From assembly GCF_009695765.1 (NCBI RefSeq), contig NZ_VUNI01000027.1, positions 1 to 36,631 on the forward strand: 36,631 nt of DNA. The letters run 5' to 3'. Positions 8,727 to 16,975 of the stretch are shown here, piece after piece. How positions within the stretch are numbered: position 1 is the first letter of the stretch; every line of letters begins with the position of its first letter. A program made the translations under genes and the position numbers. A model generated the notes under the pieces. It did no database searches, was not told the origin of the DNA, and was given only the letters and a program-made list of their open reading frames with translations. Source of the DNA: Roseburia porci. GTDB lineage: Bacteria; Bacillota; Clostridia; Lachnospirales; Lachnospiraceae.

Positions 8727-8755
8727 ATCATACAAAAAGAACCTCTTAGTGTAAA
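8727..8755 (-). promoter_or_regulatory. Promoter of the LytTR/LiaF-like operon
   Basis: On the minus strand TTTACA (8750-8755), exactly 17 bp, and TATGAT (8727-8732) form a strong sigma-A promoter about 26 bp ahead of the LytTR start. The -35 box lies inside one arm of the palindrome at 8740-8775. Confidence 0.7.
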
Positions 8756-8775
8756 CAGGTTTACGCTAAGAGGTT
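8740..8775 (-). terminator. Large palindrome: terminator of mrp and likely operator
   Basis: Two 17-base arms (8740-8756 and 8759-8775) are complementary except for one position and are separated by 2 bases. Read on the minus strand the hairpin is followed by CTTTTT, so it can end the mrp transcript. The same arm carries the -35 box of the LytTR promoter, so the DNA palindrome may also bind a regulator. Confidence 0.72.
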
Positions 8776-8807
8776 AATTTCAACAGGTAAGAGGTAATAA
8801 AACAAGA

Positions 8808-9650
8808 TTAAATATTCTTTAATACCTCAACTGCAGCATCCAGATATGGATTCTCGATCTCATAGAACTTTCCTTCATCCGCAGTCTCTGCATAAGACGG
8901 ATCAAGTGGCAGTTTGCCAAGTACCTTTGTTCCCATCTCTTTTGCAGCCTCATCGATATGGCTCTTTCCGAAAAGAGAGATCTCTTTGCCACAATCCGGA
9001 CATTTGAGATAACTGAAGTTCTCAACAAGTCCCAGAACCGGAATATGCATCATATTTGCCATGTTAAAGGCTTTCTTTACAATCATCTGAACCAGTTCCT
9101 GTGGAGATGTGACAACCACGATTCCATTTACCGGAAGTGACTGGAATACGGTAAGCGGAACATCTCCTGTTCCCGGTGGCATATCTACAAAAAGATAGTC
9201 CACATCACCCCATACGGTCTCGCTCCAGAACTGTTTTACAGCGCCTGCAATGACCGGTCCACGCCATACGACCGGTGCTTCCTCATCATCCATAAGAAGG
9301 TTGACGGACATGATCTTAATGCCTTCTTTGGTCTCTGCAGGGTACATTCCCTTTTCGTCTCCGATTACTTTTTCATGCACTCCAAACATTTTTGGAATGG
9401 ATGGTCCGGTAATATCAGCATCCAGAATTCCTACGCTATATCCGGCTTTTGCCATCTGAACTGCAAGAGACGCAGTTACAAATGATTTACCTACACCGCC
9501 TTTACCACTGACAATACCGATCACATGCTTTACATTAGAAGCCGCATTCATTTCAGCCTGAAGGCTCTGTGGATTCTGATGGCTTGGGCATCCTTCGCAG
9601 CTCTCTTTGGAACAGCTGGATGCACTGCTGCAGCTTGATTTTTCTGCCAT
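8808..9650 (-). CDS. mrp: Mrp/NBP35-family Fe-S cluster carrier ATPase
   Basis: The 280-residue P-loop protein has the deviant Walker A GKGGVGKS at about residues 50-57, the switch DADITGPS, the Walker-B-like VDMPPGTGD and the C-terminal pair CPDCG at about 217-221. That CxxC binds a bridging [4Fe-4S] cluster in Mrp/ApbC dimers. These proteins carry clusters to apo-enzymes in the cytoplasm. The first 25 residues hold six cysteines (CSSASSC, CEGCP), reminiscent of the N-terminal cluster-binding region of NBP35 and common in clostridial members. AGGAGG precedes the ATG. Probably monocistronic: the palindrome at 8740-8775 ends it and the efflux gene upstream is 102 bp away. Confidence 0.9.
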   Translation of the reverse strand: MAEKSSCSSASSCSKESCEGCPSHQNPQSLQAEMNAASNVKHVIGIVSGKGGVGKSFVTASLAVQMAKAGYSVGILDADITGPSIPKMFGVHEKVIGDEKGMYPAETKEGIKIMSVNLLMDDEEAPVVWRGPVIAGAVKQFWSETVWGDVDYLFVDMPPGTGDVPLTVFQSLPVNGIVVVTSPQELVQMIVKKAFNMANMMHIPVLGLVENFSYLKCPDCGKEISLFGKSHIDEAAKEMGTKVLGKLPLDPSYAETADEGKFYEIENPYLDAAVEVLKNI

Positions 9651-9752
9651 AATTTATATCCTCCTGTGTAAACATTCTACGCAATGCTCCAAAATCAGAA
9701 GCATCGCATGTTTTCTATAAAAATAGAGATATCATACACTGACACTCCGTTT

Positions 9753-10937
9753 CTATCTTTTTTCACTTAAATTGTTATAATCCTTATCTACCTGGATCAC
9801 TGCAAAATATTCCTGACCCAGGCATTTTTTCACCTGTTCCTTGATCGTACGTGTGAGTTCCTCATCTGACATACGGAATCGGAATGGAACCACAATATCA
9901 AAGATCACATTGGTGTGTGTTTCTCCACTTACAACGCGGAAATCATGCAGCGTGATCACCGGATCGATCCCTGTGACAATATCGATGACTTTATTTTTCA
10001 TCTCCTGAATATGTTCATCGGATGTAATGACCGGATCCATATGGATCGTTGCAGTACATCCCAGTTCTTTCGAAAGTTTCATCTCTATATTATCAATGAT
10101 ATCATGCATTTTCAGGATATCGCCATCTGCCGGGACTTCCGCATGCAATGTCACCATACGTCTTCCAGGACCATAATCATGCACGATGAGATCATGAAAA
10201 CCAACAATGTTCTCATCATAGGTTGTGACGATCTGCTCGATCTTATCCACAAACTCTTTCTCCGGAGGCTGACCCAGAAGCGGATCTAACGTATCTTTCG
10301 CTGCCGATATACCACCATAGAAAATGAACAGGCCTACAAAAATACCACTGATCCCATCCAGATGAAATCCGGAATAATGCTCAATAATCGTCGTGATCAG
10401 AACAACGGTTGTTGCAACACAGTCATTCAGGCTGTCCGTTGCAGTTGCATGGATCGTTGCTGATCCGATCTGTTTACCAATGCGTGTATTGTAAAAAGCC
10501 ATATAGCATTTTACAAGGATCGATACGATTAAAATTACCAACACAAGTGCCGAAAATTCTGTATCTTCCGGGTGAATCAACTTGTTTATGGAATCCTTCA
10601 CCAGTTCAAATGCCATGAGCAGAATGATCGCAGCTACAATAAGCCCGGAAACATATTCCATTCTTCCATGCCCGAATGGATGCTCTGAATCCGGCTTCTG
10701 TTCCGCAAGTTTAAAGCCGGCGAGCGTCACGATCGACGATCCCGCATCCGAAAGGTTGTTAAATGCGTCCGCTGTGATTGCAATAGAATTACTGAGCAGT
10801 CCTGCTATGAACTTTCCTGTAAAAAGCAAGATATTCAATATGATTCCCACAAGTCCACAGAGCATGCCATATGCACTTCTTTTTCGATCCGCCGGCATAT
10901 CCTGCGGAATGAATATCTTTGCAAGTAACCCTACCAT
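9753..10937 (-). CDS. Cation diffusion facilitator, probable Mn2+ exporter
   Basis: The 394-residue protein has the six-TM CDF core (about 22-215) followed by a cytoplasmic ferredoxin-like metal-sensing domain (about 225-310) and a further C-terminal extension. The membrane metal site reads N-x3-D in TM2 (from DAFNNLSDAG) and D-x3-D in TM5 (from TDSLND). This N-D-D-D quartet is the type associated with bacterial Mn2+ CDFs such as MntE, whereas Zn2+ exporters carry His at one of these positions. It would expel cytoplasmic cation using the proton or ion gradient. It begins 12 bp after the signal peptidase stop, with its GGGGGA inside the end of lepB, so the two are co-transcribed. Metal choice is inference. 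Confidence 0.87.
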   Translation of the reverse strand: MVGLLAKIFIPQDMPADRKRSAYGMLCGLVGIILNILLFTGKFIAGLLSNSIAITADAFNNLSDAGSSIVTLAGFKLAEQKPDSEHPFGHGRMEYVSGLIVAAIILLMAFELVKDSINKLIHPEDTEFSALVLVILIVSILVKCYMAFYNTRIGKQIGSATIHATATDSLNDCVATTVVLITTIIEHYSGFHLDGISGIFVGLFIFYGGISAAKDTLDPLLGQPPEKEFVDKIEQIVTTYDENIVGFHDLIVHDYGPGRRMVTLHAEVPADGDILKMHDIIDNIEMKLSKELGCTATIHMDPVITSDEHIQEMKNKVIDIVTGIDPVITLHDFRVVSGETHTNVIFDIVVPFRFRMSDEELTRTIKEQVKKCLGQEYFAVIQVDKDYNNLSEKR

Positions 10938-10949
10938 ACATAATTCCCC

Positions 10950-11633
10950 CTATTCAAGCTTCCCCATGTGTTTCCATGGATAATAAATAAAAAGTGCCTT
11001 ACCGATAATCTTGTCTTTTTTCACAAAGGTATTAGTCCAGTATCGTGAATCATAAGAATCATTCCGATTATCTCCCATGACAAAATAGCTGTCCTCTGGA
11101 ACCTGATATACATAAGGTCCGGCAACTTTTACCCAGTCCTCTTTAAGATAATCTTCTTCCAGCGGTTCTGTGGAATCATTGATATAGACTTTCCCATCAT
11201 CAATTGTCACCGTATCGCCCGGAAGCCCGATCACACGCTTTACATATTTCTGCGTCTCATCATCCGGGAACTTAAATATGATGATATCCCCCCGCTTTGG
11301 CTTTGAATTCAGGTATGCAAGCCGGAATCCAAGCAGATCATCACCTGGCATGATCGTATTCTCCATCGACCCGGTCGGGACTTCTGCGTTAATAATGACA
11401 AAATTCTTTAAAACAAGTGCAAGCGCCACAGCTGCTGCCATGGTCAGTATCCAGCTGAATACTTCCGATGCCACGGAACTCTTTTTGTTTTTTGCTTTCT
11501 TTTTACCCTGTTTTCCCGCTTTATCCGTTTGGGCATCCGCTCCCATGTCGGTTTCGTCATGCTCGATATCCTTGTTCAGATCCTCAATCTCCAATTCAAT
11601 CTCTATATTATGCTGCCTGTTGTCATTTTTCAT
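10950..11633 (-). CDS. lepB: Type I signal peptidase
   Basis: This membrane serine protease removes signal peptides from exported proteins. Taking the internal ATG at 11633 (MKNDNRQHN) gives 227 residues; an upstream GTG/ATG reading would add 25 weak residues. A charged cytoplasmic N-terminal tail of about 55 residues (acidic, then lysine-rich) precedes one TM segment (about 58-78). The active-site serine lies in PTGSMENTI and the lysine in YVKRVIGLPGD. The closing box GDNRNDSYDSRYW is intact. The tail is longer than in the Bacillus enzymes. Leads a two-gene unit with the cation exporter. Confidence 0.9.
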   Translation of the reverse strand: MKNDNRQHNIEIELEIEDLNKDIEHDETDMGADAQTDKAGKQGKKKAKNKKSSVASEVFSWILTMAAAVALALVLKNFVIINAEVPTGSMENTIMPGDDLLGFRLAYLNSKPKRGDIIIFKFPDDETQKYVKRVIGLPGDTVTIDDGKVYINDSTEPLEEDYLKEDWVKVAGPYVYQVPEDSYFVMGDNRNDSYDSRYWTNTFVKKDKIIGKALFIYYPWKHMGKLE

Positions 11634-11834
11634 AATATATTCTTCTTCTCTTTCTTTATTCCGAATTATCATTATATTATAAATCATTTTACCTGGAACA
11701 ACAACCAATTCCGGGATTGTATCAAATTAAAAACGGTACGGAATTCCTAGTAGTTTTCTATAGAATTATCCATAATCCCAGCATTTCTACGAGGATATTT
11801 TCCATCTACCACAACTATTTTTCACATGATAAAA

Positions 11835-11879
11835 TTGTATTTTTCTTAAATCCATTATACAATAGTTAAAAATATTGTA
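11835..11879 (+). promoter_or_regulatory. Promoter with overlapping inverted repeat
   Basis: TTGTAT (11835-11840), 17 bp, TACAAT (11858-11863) is a possible sigma-A promoter for the small-gene pair that follows. The -10 lies in an inverted repeat TACAATA (11858-11864)/TATTGTA (11873-11879), which could be an operator. The rest of 11634-11912 shows nothing else. Confidence 0.4.
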
Positions 11880-11912
11880 ACTTCTGGATATTAAGTCGAG
11901 GGAATATATTTT

Positions 11913-12026
11913 ATGAACGATTATTTACTGAAAATCAATGGATTATCATTAGAAATTCTTGATAAACTCCCATTCAAATCGCACTTTGAATTTTTCTCAA
12001 AAAATTTGAATTTGAGGAGATGCTAA
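11913..12026 (+). CDS. Small ORF, 37 residues, unknown
   Basis: An ATG with a well-placed GAGGGA (9 bases upstream) opens a 37-codon frame beginning MNDYLLKINGLSLEILDKL. It ends in TAA just 3 bases before the next gene's ATG, and that gene's Shine-Dalgarno (GAGGAG) lies inside it. The arrangement suggests translational coupling, as for a leader peptide or a small upstream partner. It has no recognised family, membrane segment or cysteine pattern. It may be a real small protein or only a leader. Confidence 0.4.
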   Translation: MNDYLLKINGLSLEILDKLPFKSHFEFFSKNLNLRRC

Positions 12027-12029
12027 ACA

Positions 12030-12260
12030 ATGTGTTATCTAATAGCTAAAGACAGAAATGCGCATGGTTGTATTGCTTTAAAAACGACTCACGGCAAGAA
12101 ACTTGTAGCGCTAAAAAAAGAGTTGAATAACGCCGTAGGCCATAAAGGAATTCAGCTTGTTACTATCAGCAGACCAACTGCATATGGAGAATATGCACCT
12201 TATCATTTTGTTGATACTGAAAACGAATTTAAAATTCTCGTCAAGGCATTGCGTTCATAA
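12030..12260 (+). CDS. Small conserved hypothetical protein (MCYLIAK family)
   Basis: The 76-residue protein starts MCYLIAKDRNAHGCIALKT and contains LVTISRPTAYGEYAPYHFV. I recall this as a small Firmicutes family of unknown function (possibly DUF6718), usually 70-80 residues, so it looks complete. It is soluble, with no membrane segment or catalytic motif that I can name. GAGGAG lies 11 bases before the ATG inside the preceding 37-codon ORF. The surroundings are AT-rich accessory DNA, and a truncated gene fragment on the opposite strand abuts its 3' end, pointing to recombination at this spot. Confidence 0.7.
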   Translation: MCYLIAKDRNAHGCIALKTTHGKKLVALKKELNNAVGHKGIQLVTISRPTAYGEYAPYHFVDTENEFKILVKALRS

Positions 12261-12311
12261 CCCAGATAATGACTTTTCAATATCCATTATTAATGAAACA
12301 TATTTGTTCAT
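12255..12311 (-). pseudogene. 5' fragment of an unknown gene (18 codons)
   Basis: On the minus strand a near-perfect Shine-Dalgarno (GGAGGTACACCT) precedes an ATG opening MNKYVSLIMDIEKSLSGL and then TGA. The start looks like the beginning of a longer cytoplasmic protein, with a hydrophobic strand followed by D-I-x-x-S as in SatD-like proteins. It is cut off where the 76-residue gene ends. I read it as the stump of a gene truncated by recombination. It could also be a genuine micro-ORF. Confidence 0.35.
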
Positions 12312-12357
12312 AGGTGTACCTCCATTTTCATATATTTTAAAATCTATGTTTCATTTT

Positions 12358-12406
12358 TGCAATCGTTTTTGGTTGCATTCTTGTTTTGCAATCATTTTTG
12401 ATTGCA
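12358..12406. repeat. Two tandem inverted repeats, TGCAATC type
   Basis: TGCAATC-N6-GTTGCA (12358-12377) and a perfect 20-bp inverted repeat, TGCAATCATTTTTGATTGCA (12387-12406), lie 29 bp apart. They are 47-95 bp upstream of the truncated minus-strand start at 12311. The layout suggests a pair of operators on that lost gene's promoter. The remainder of the gene-free stretch 12261-12587 holds only the stump of that gene and a terminator. Confidence 0.6.
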
Positions 12407-12486
12407 CTTCATATATGTAATGCTTTTAGTTTTTCACTATTATCTATGTATTACCCTGTATTCTATTTTATACTTGAAACAAAAAT

Positions 12487-12528
12487 AAATTCCCCACACA
12501 TTTGCGCACTTGCAATGTGTGGGGATTT
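12487..12528 (-). terminator. Terminator after the toxin-like gene
   Basis: CCCCACACATT and AATGTGTGGGG pair in a long stem, extended by AAAT/ATTT. On the minus strand the sequence after it is T-rich (ATTTATTTTTG). It lies about 60 bp beyond the end of the Panacea pair. Confidence 0.75.
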
Positions 12529-12587
12529 AAATTCGTAATAATTATTATTTAACTATTAATTTTCATTCATAATCCACTTTTACAAAT

Positions 12588-13047
12588 TCATTTTTTTGCT
12601 GACGGATATATTTCATGTTCAGAATCATACCAAAGTACGGAAAAAATTCCATTATTCAGAACCCCATATAGTCGCTCTTTCCCAGTCAACCTTAATGAAA
12701 AGAGTTGGTCTACGTCCAAATGAATATCTTTTGCTCTCTTCTGAGCAGCTTTCGTCATATCGGCAATATATTCAAAGTGATTAATTTGTTCCATTACCAA
12801 CACTTTTTCCTCCTGAAGCCGATTGAATCTCCCCCCATGTCATACCCTCATACGAAATTAGCTTGGATAATATATTATCAAAAAACGCTTCATTATTCTT
12901 AATAGACCACTTTTCATGTTCCAAATCACACTGTTTAAACGCCCACACAGGACGTTTTTTTAAATATGCTTCTGGATCTTCAATATTTGTCGGTTTCTTG
13001 GTACTGTATACTTTCTCTTTCTGTTTGACAACTTTTTTTGAGCCCAT
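12588..13047 (-). pseudogene. Panacea partner protein (putative toxin), split by a frameshift
   Basis: Two overlapping frames together make one protein of about 152 residues. The first (13047-12781) contains WSIKNNEAFFDNILSKL and YEGMTWGEI and stops after VGNGTN. The second (to 12588) continues HFEYIADMTKAAQKRAKDI, LFSLRLTGKERLYGV and LWYDSEHEIYPSAKK. Removing one base near 12783 joins them without loss. As I recall them, intact relatives read through this point and share the MTWGEI, LFSLRL-G-x-x-R and LW-x-D-x-x-H-x-x-x-PS-x-K blocks; the last part resembles the C-terminal half of RelE/ParE-type toxins. Its ATG overlaps the antitoxin stop by one base (TAATG). If the shift is real, the putative toxin is probably dead. 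Function is inferred from context. Confidence 0.65.
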
Positions 13048-13484
13048 TATTGCAGCCCTCCATAGTATTGTTGCATACTCTCCTTTGAAATAATATTACT
13101 ACAAGATACCCCTACAGGTACACCCACTCTTGCTTCTTTCCAAGGAGCTTCTTTATGTGTAAGTTCACTTAACCACTGCGGATCTTTGTCTCCATAATAA
13201 TCTAAGACCGCCTTTAAAGTTTCTAATTCATCTTTTGAAAACTTATAATCTGGTAAATCCGCAAATAATTTTTCATCAACGACAAACATTCCCTGATGCT
13301 TATGAAATAATTCAGGGCATACAGGACCATTTGCCCATGCTTCAAAATTCTCTCCAAACAAAGGCTTTCCATCCCATCCAAGCGACCAAGCCTGACAATA
13401 ATATACTAGTTTTTGTAATTTCATAGTTGTGATGGATCCCAATTGGTTCAATACATACTTAGCAACATCGAAAACAGTAGCCAT
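13047..13484 (-). CDS. Panacea/SocA-domain (DUF4065) antitoxin
   Basis: The 145-residue protein starts MATVFDVAKYVLNQLG and contains TTMKLQKLVYYCQAWSL and FEAWANGPVCPELFHKHQG. These are the hallmark segments of the Panacea domain (SocA/GepA, DUF4065). Panacea proteins act as antitoxins that neutralise many unrelated toxins. The ATG at 13484 follows a G7 tract; a TTG frame upstream has no support. The stop overlaps the partner's start by one base, so the partner is translated from the same mRNA. Antitoxin first and partner second is the classical order. A 26-bp palindrome and a possible promoter lie just upstream. The antitoxin itself looks intact. Confidence 0.87.
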   Translation of the reverse strand: MATVFDVAKYVLNQLGSITTMKLQKLVYYCQAWSLGWDGKPLFGENFEAWANGPVCPELFHKHQGMFVVDEKLFADLPDYKFSKDELETLKAVLDYYGDKDPQWLSELTHKEAPWKEARVGVPVGVSCSNIISKESMQQYYGGLQ

Positions 13485-13524
13485 TATTTTTCCCCCCCAT
13501 TTCAACTTTTTATCCTTATTTTTA

Positions 13525-13550
13525 AAAGGCTGCCTTTATAGGCAACCTTT
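13525..13550 (-). promoter_or_regulatory. 26-bp palindrome, candidate operator of the Panacea operon
   Basis: AAAGGCTGCC and GGCAACCTTT form an almost perfect inverted repeat around TTTATA. It lies 41 bp ahead of the antitoxin ATG and just downstream of the possible promoter. No U-tract follows on the minus strand, so an operator or leader hairpin is more likely than a terminator. Confidence 0.55.
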
Positions 13551-13559
13551 ATATGTTCT

Positions 13560-13589
13560 ATCAAAGCTGATTTTTCTGTTGTCTGTCAA
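13560..13589 (-). promoter_or_regulatory. Possible promoter of the Panacea operon
   Basis: A perfect -35 TTGACA (13584-13589) is followed after 18 bp by TTTGAT (13560-13565), four of six matches to the -10 consensus. Transcription would start just before the palindrome at 13525-13550. Confidence 0.45.
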
Positions 13590-13800
13590 CCGGTCGCCTC
13601 TCTATATGCGGCTTAACTTTGGAGTTTTTCTGTTACTCCCCAACCTGCCAGCCTACGAACCAGCTAAAGTGTCAGATTTTTAAGGTGTCAGCACACCCAG
13701 ATAGATTATCTATTATTATGATATTATTATATGAATTGGCTTCTTTTATGTCAAACCGAGTAAACATTTTTTGTAGTGTCCATTAAACATTTCAAATGTA
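13590..13800. other. Gene-free stretch with hairpins and repeats
   Basis: The stretch 13485-13871 has no gene. Beyond the promoter elements listed separately, 13590-13700 is locally more GC-rich than the AT-rich DNA around it. It holds a GGAGT/ACTCC hairpin (13621-13639), a GGTGT/ACACC hairpin (13684-13697) and two GTGTCAG copies (13669 and 13685). I do not recognise an RNA family. From 13700 to 13800 it is plain AT-rich sequence. Confidence 0.35.
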
Positions 13801-13806
13801 TCAAAT

Positions 13807-13853
13807 AAAAGCCCCACATGTTTTGCGGTTTTCCGCAACATGTGGGGCTTTTT
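13807..13853 (-). terminator. Terminator of gdhA
   Basis: AAAAGCCCCACATG pairs with CATGTGGGGCTTTTT, and an inner TTGCGG/CCGCAA stem sits around a TTTT loop. It lies about 18 bp past the gdhA stop, and the minus strand carries a T-run after the stem. Confidence 0.9.
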
Positions 13854-13871
13854 ATCTTGAATAATTATTTA

Positions 13872-15212
<1,341 letters not shown>

Positions 15213-15343
15213 CTATCTCCTTTAACAAAGTTTATATACACTAACGAGATTATTTTAATACGAAATTTCCAATTGCACAATATTTTTTTCTTTATTTCTT
15301 CAACTTTGTACCACTTTACCTCTATAAAGTAATAATTATTATC

Positions 15344-15386
15344 AAAAAAGCAGTTTCCGGACCTGTAATATCCAAAAACTGCTTTT
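15344..15386 (-). terminator. Terminator of the fatty acid operon
   Basis: AAAAGCAGTTT and AAACTGCTTTTTT pair across an 18-base loop and, read on the minus strand, end in a T-run. The hairpin starts 3 bp beyond the fabT stop. Confidence 0.88.
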
Positions 15387-15389
15387 GTA

Positions 15390-15887
15390 TTATTTGTTTT
15401 CTTCTTTGATCTTCTTCCAGTCCATGTATTCGGATTCCTCATCCGTATCGTAGTATATGAACTGAAAATAATCGACCATCTTGGCAAGTGCATAGATCAA
15501 AATGGTGGTCTCCTGCTCTGTCAGTTCTCCCTTTACATTCTCGATCATCTGTCTGTGGAATGACTCGTGATGATAGTATGCACTTTTTCCTTTGTCTGTC
15601 AGTCTGACCCGTACAACTCTCTTGTCTTCCGTGCTCCGTTCACGGATCACATATCCTTTCTTGGTAAGCGCATCCATTGCCTTAGTCAATGTTCCCATTG
15701 TGACGGACATAAGCTTCGCCACTTCCGACATTTTCTTCGGCTCTTCGATTCCGATTGCCTCAATGATATGCATATCATTCGTTGTGATGTCTTTAAATTC
15801 GTCCGTGATCAGGGCTTTGCCTTCGATTTCAAGTAAATCCTTGAAAAGGCGTACCAGCAGATCGTTTAATGTTTCATCTAATGTCAT
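15390..15887 (-). CDS. fabT: MarR-family repressor of fatty acid synthesis (FabT)
   Basis: The 165-residue winged-helix protein has the MarR layout: KMSEVAKLMSVTMGTLTKAM as recognition helix region, then KGYVIRERSTEDKRVVRVRLT as the wing. It is the last gene of the fatty acid operon, and a FabT-type palindrome lies ahead of the first gene, acpP. In streptococci FabT with long-chain acyl-ACP as corepressor shuts down the fab genes, so a feedback loop is likely here. The C-terminal tail (about 150-165, acidic then lysine-rich) is longer than in the streptococcal protein. It starts 49 bp after the fabH stop, preceded by GAGGGAC. The FabT name rests on context and operator together. Confidence 0.82.
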   Translation of the reverse strand: MTLDETLNDLLVRLFKDLLEIEGKALITDEFKDITTNDMHIIEAIGIEEPKKMSEVAKLMSVTMGTLTKAMDALTKKGYVIRERSTEDKRVVRVRLTDKGKSAYYHHESFHRQMIENVKGELTEQETTILIYALAKMVDYFQFIYYDTDEESEYMDWKKIKEENK

Positions 15888-15936
15888 ACAGGTCCCTCTT
15901 TCTGCCGCCAGACTGCTTCTCTTCCGTCGCCAACGG

Positions 15937-16938
15937 CTACCAGCGGATCACGCAGGCACCCCATGTGAGCCCCGCTCCAAATCCGGCCAGTACTATTTTA
16001 TCTCCTGCATTTATCATACCATCTTTGACGACTTTATCAAGCAGAATCGGAACGCTTGCTGCAGAAATATTTCCACAATTCTCAAGATTTGTCGGGAATT
16101 TTTCCATTGGCTGTTTCAGACGTTTTGCAACAGATTCTATGATCCGCAGATTTGCCTGATGCAGCACAAAAAGATCAATGTCATCCGCAGTAAGTCCTGC
16201 TTCATCAAGTGCCTGATGAATTGCTTTCGGCACTGTTTTTACGGCAAAACGATATACTGCCTGACCATCCATCTGCACATACCCAGGCTTTAAAGCTTCC
16301 TCTGCATTCTGTGCATCGGATTTTAAAGCCTCCCCAGTGTTCTGTGCATATGGATTATCAAGTGGACGGTTTTTGCAGCATAATGCCATGCCGCCTGCCC
16401 CGTCAGACCCTTGTACCATGGATAAAAGATGATCTTCTCCTTCATCCGTTACGATCACTGCCCCTGCACCATCTCCGAAAAGTACACAGGTTCCACGATC
16501 ATTCCAATCCATCATTTTGGACAGTGTCTCCGCACCGATTACAAGGGCCTTGTGAAATCTTCCTGTCCGGAAGTATGCATCTGCTGTGGAAAGTCCAAAC
16601 AAAAACCCGGAACATGCCGCCCCAATATCAAATGCAACTGCATTTACTGCGCCAAGAGCGCTCTGGACTTCACACGCAAGTGTTGGAATAATATGATCGG
16701 ACGAGAGTGTTGCGGCAATGATCAGGTCCAGCTCCCCAGCTTCTATTCCTGCTGCGTCGAGGGCCTTTTGGGCAGCCTCGACACTCATGCCTGTCGTACT
16801 CTCTGTCGTCGCAAGATGTCTTGCGCGGATACCGGTTCTGGAACTGATCCATTCATCGGATGTGTCCATGATCTGCGCAAGATCATCATTATATACAATT
16901 TTTGCAGGAAGAGCACTTCCCGTACCTACAATTTTCAT
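15937..16938 (-). CDS. fabH: 3-oxoacyl-ACP synthase III
   Basis: This 333-residue condensing enzyme starts fatty acid synthesis by joining acetyl-CoA or a branched acyl-CoA to malonyl-ACP. The catalytic cysteine lies in GAACSGFLFGL (about residue 112), the histidine in LHQANLRI and the asparagine in ENCGNISAAS. At about residues 195-218 there is an insertion made of two imperfect copies of an 11-residue unit (AQNTGEALK, then AQNAEEALK), encoded by a 33-bp tandem repeat at 16288-16353. It lies before the PGYVQMDGQAVYRFA core strand, probably in a surface loop. The frame stays open and the catalytic residues are intact, so the enzyme should work. It follows accDA by 37 bp. Confidence 0.92.
   Translation of the reverse strand: MKIVGTGSALPAKIVYNDDLAQIMDTSDEWISSRTGIRARHLATTESTTGMSVEAAQKALDAAGIEAGELDLIIAATLSSDHIIPTLACEVQSALGAVNAVAFDIGAACSGFLFGLSTADAYFRTGRFHKALVIGAETLSKMMDWNDRGTCVLFGDGAGAVIVTDEGEDHLLSMVQGSDGAGGMALCCKNRPLDNPYAQNTGEALKSDAQNAEEALKPGYVQMDGQAVYRFAVKTVPKAIHQALDEAGLTADDIDLFVLHQANLRIIESVAKRLKQPMEKFPTNLENCGNISAASVPILLDKVVKDGMINAGDKIVLAGFGAGLTWGACVIRW
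16288..16353. repeat. 33-bp imperfect tandem repeat inside fabH
   Basis: Copies at 16288-16320 and 16321-16353 agree at 24 of 33 positions by hand count, including TTTAAAGC and TTCTGTGCAT. The unit length is a multiple of three, so the reading frame is kept. Confidence 0.75.
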
Positions 16939-16975
16939 ATTGACTCCTTTTTTCTGTCATACTTTGTAAAACCGG

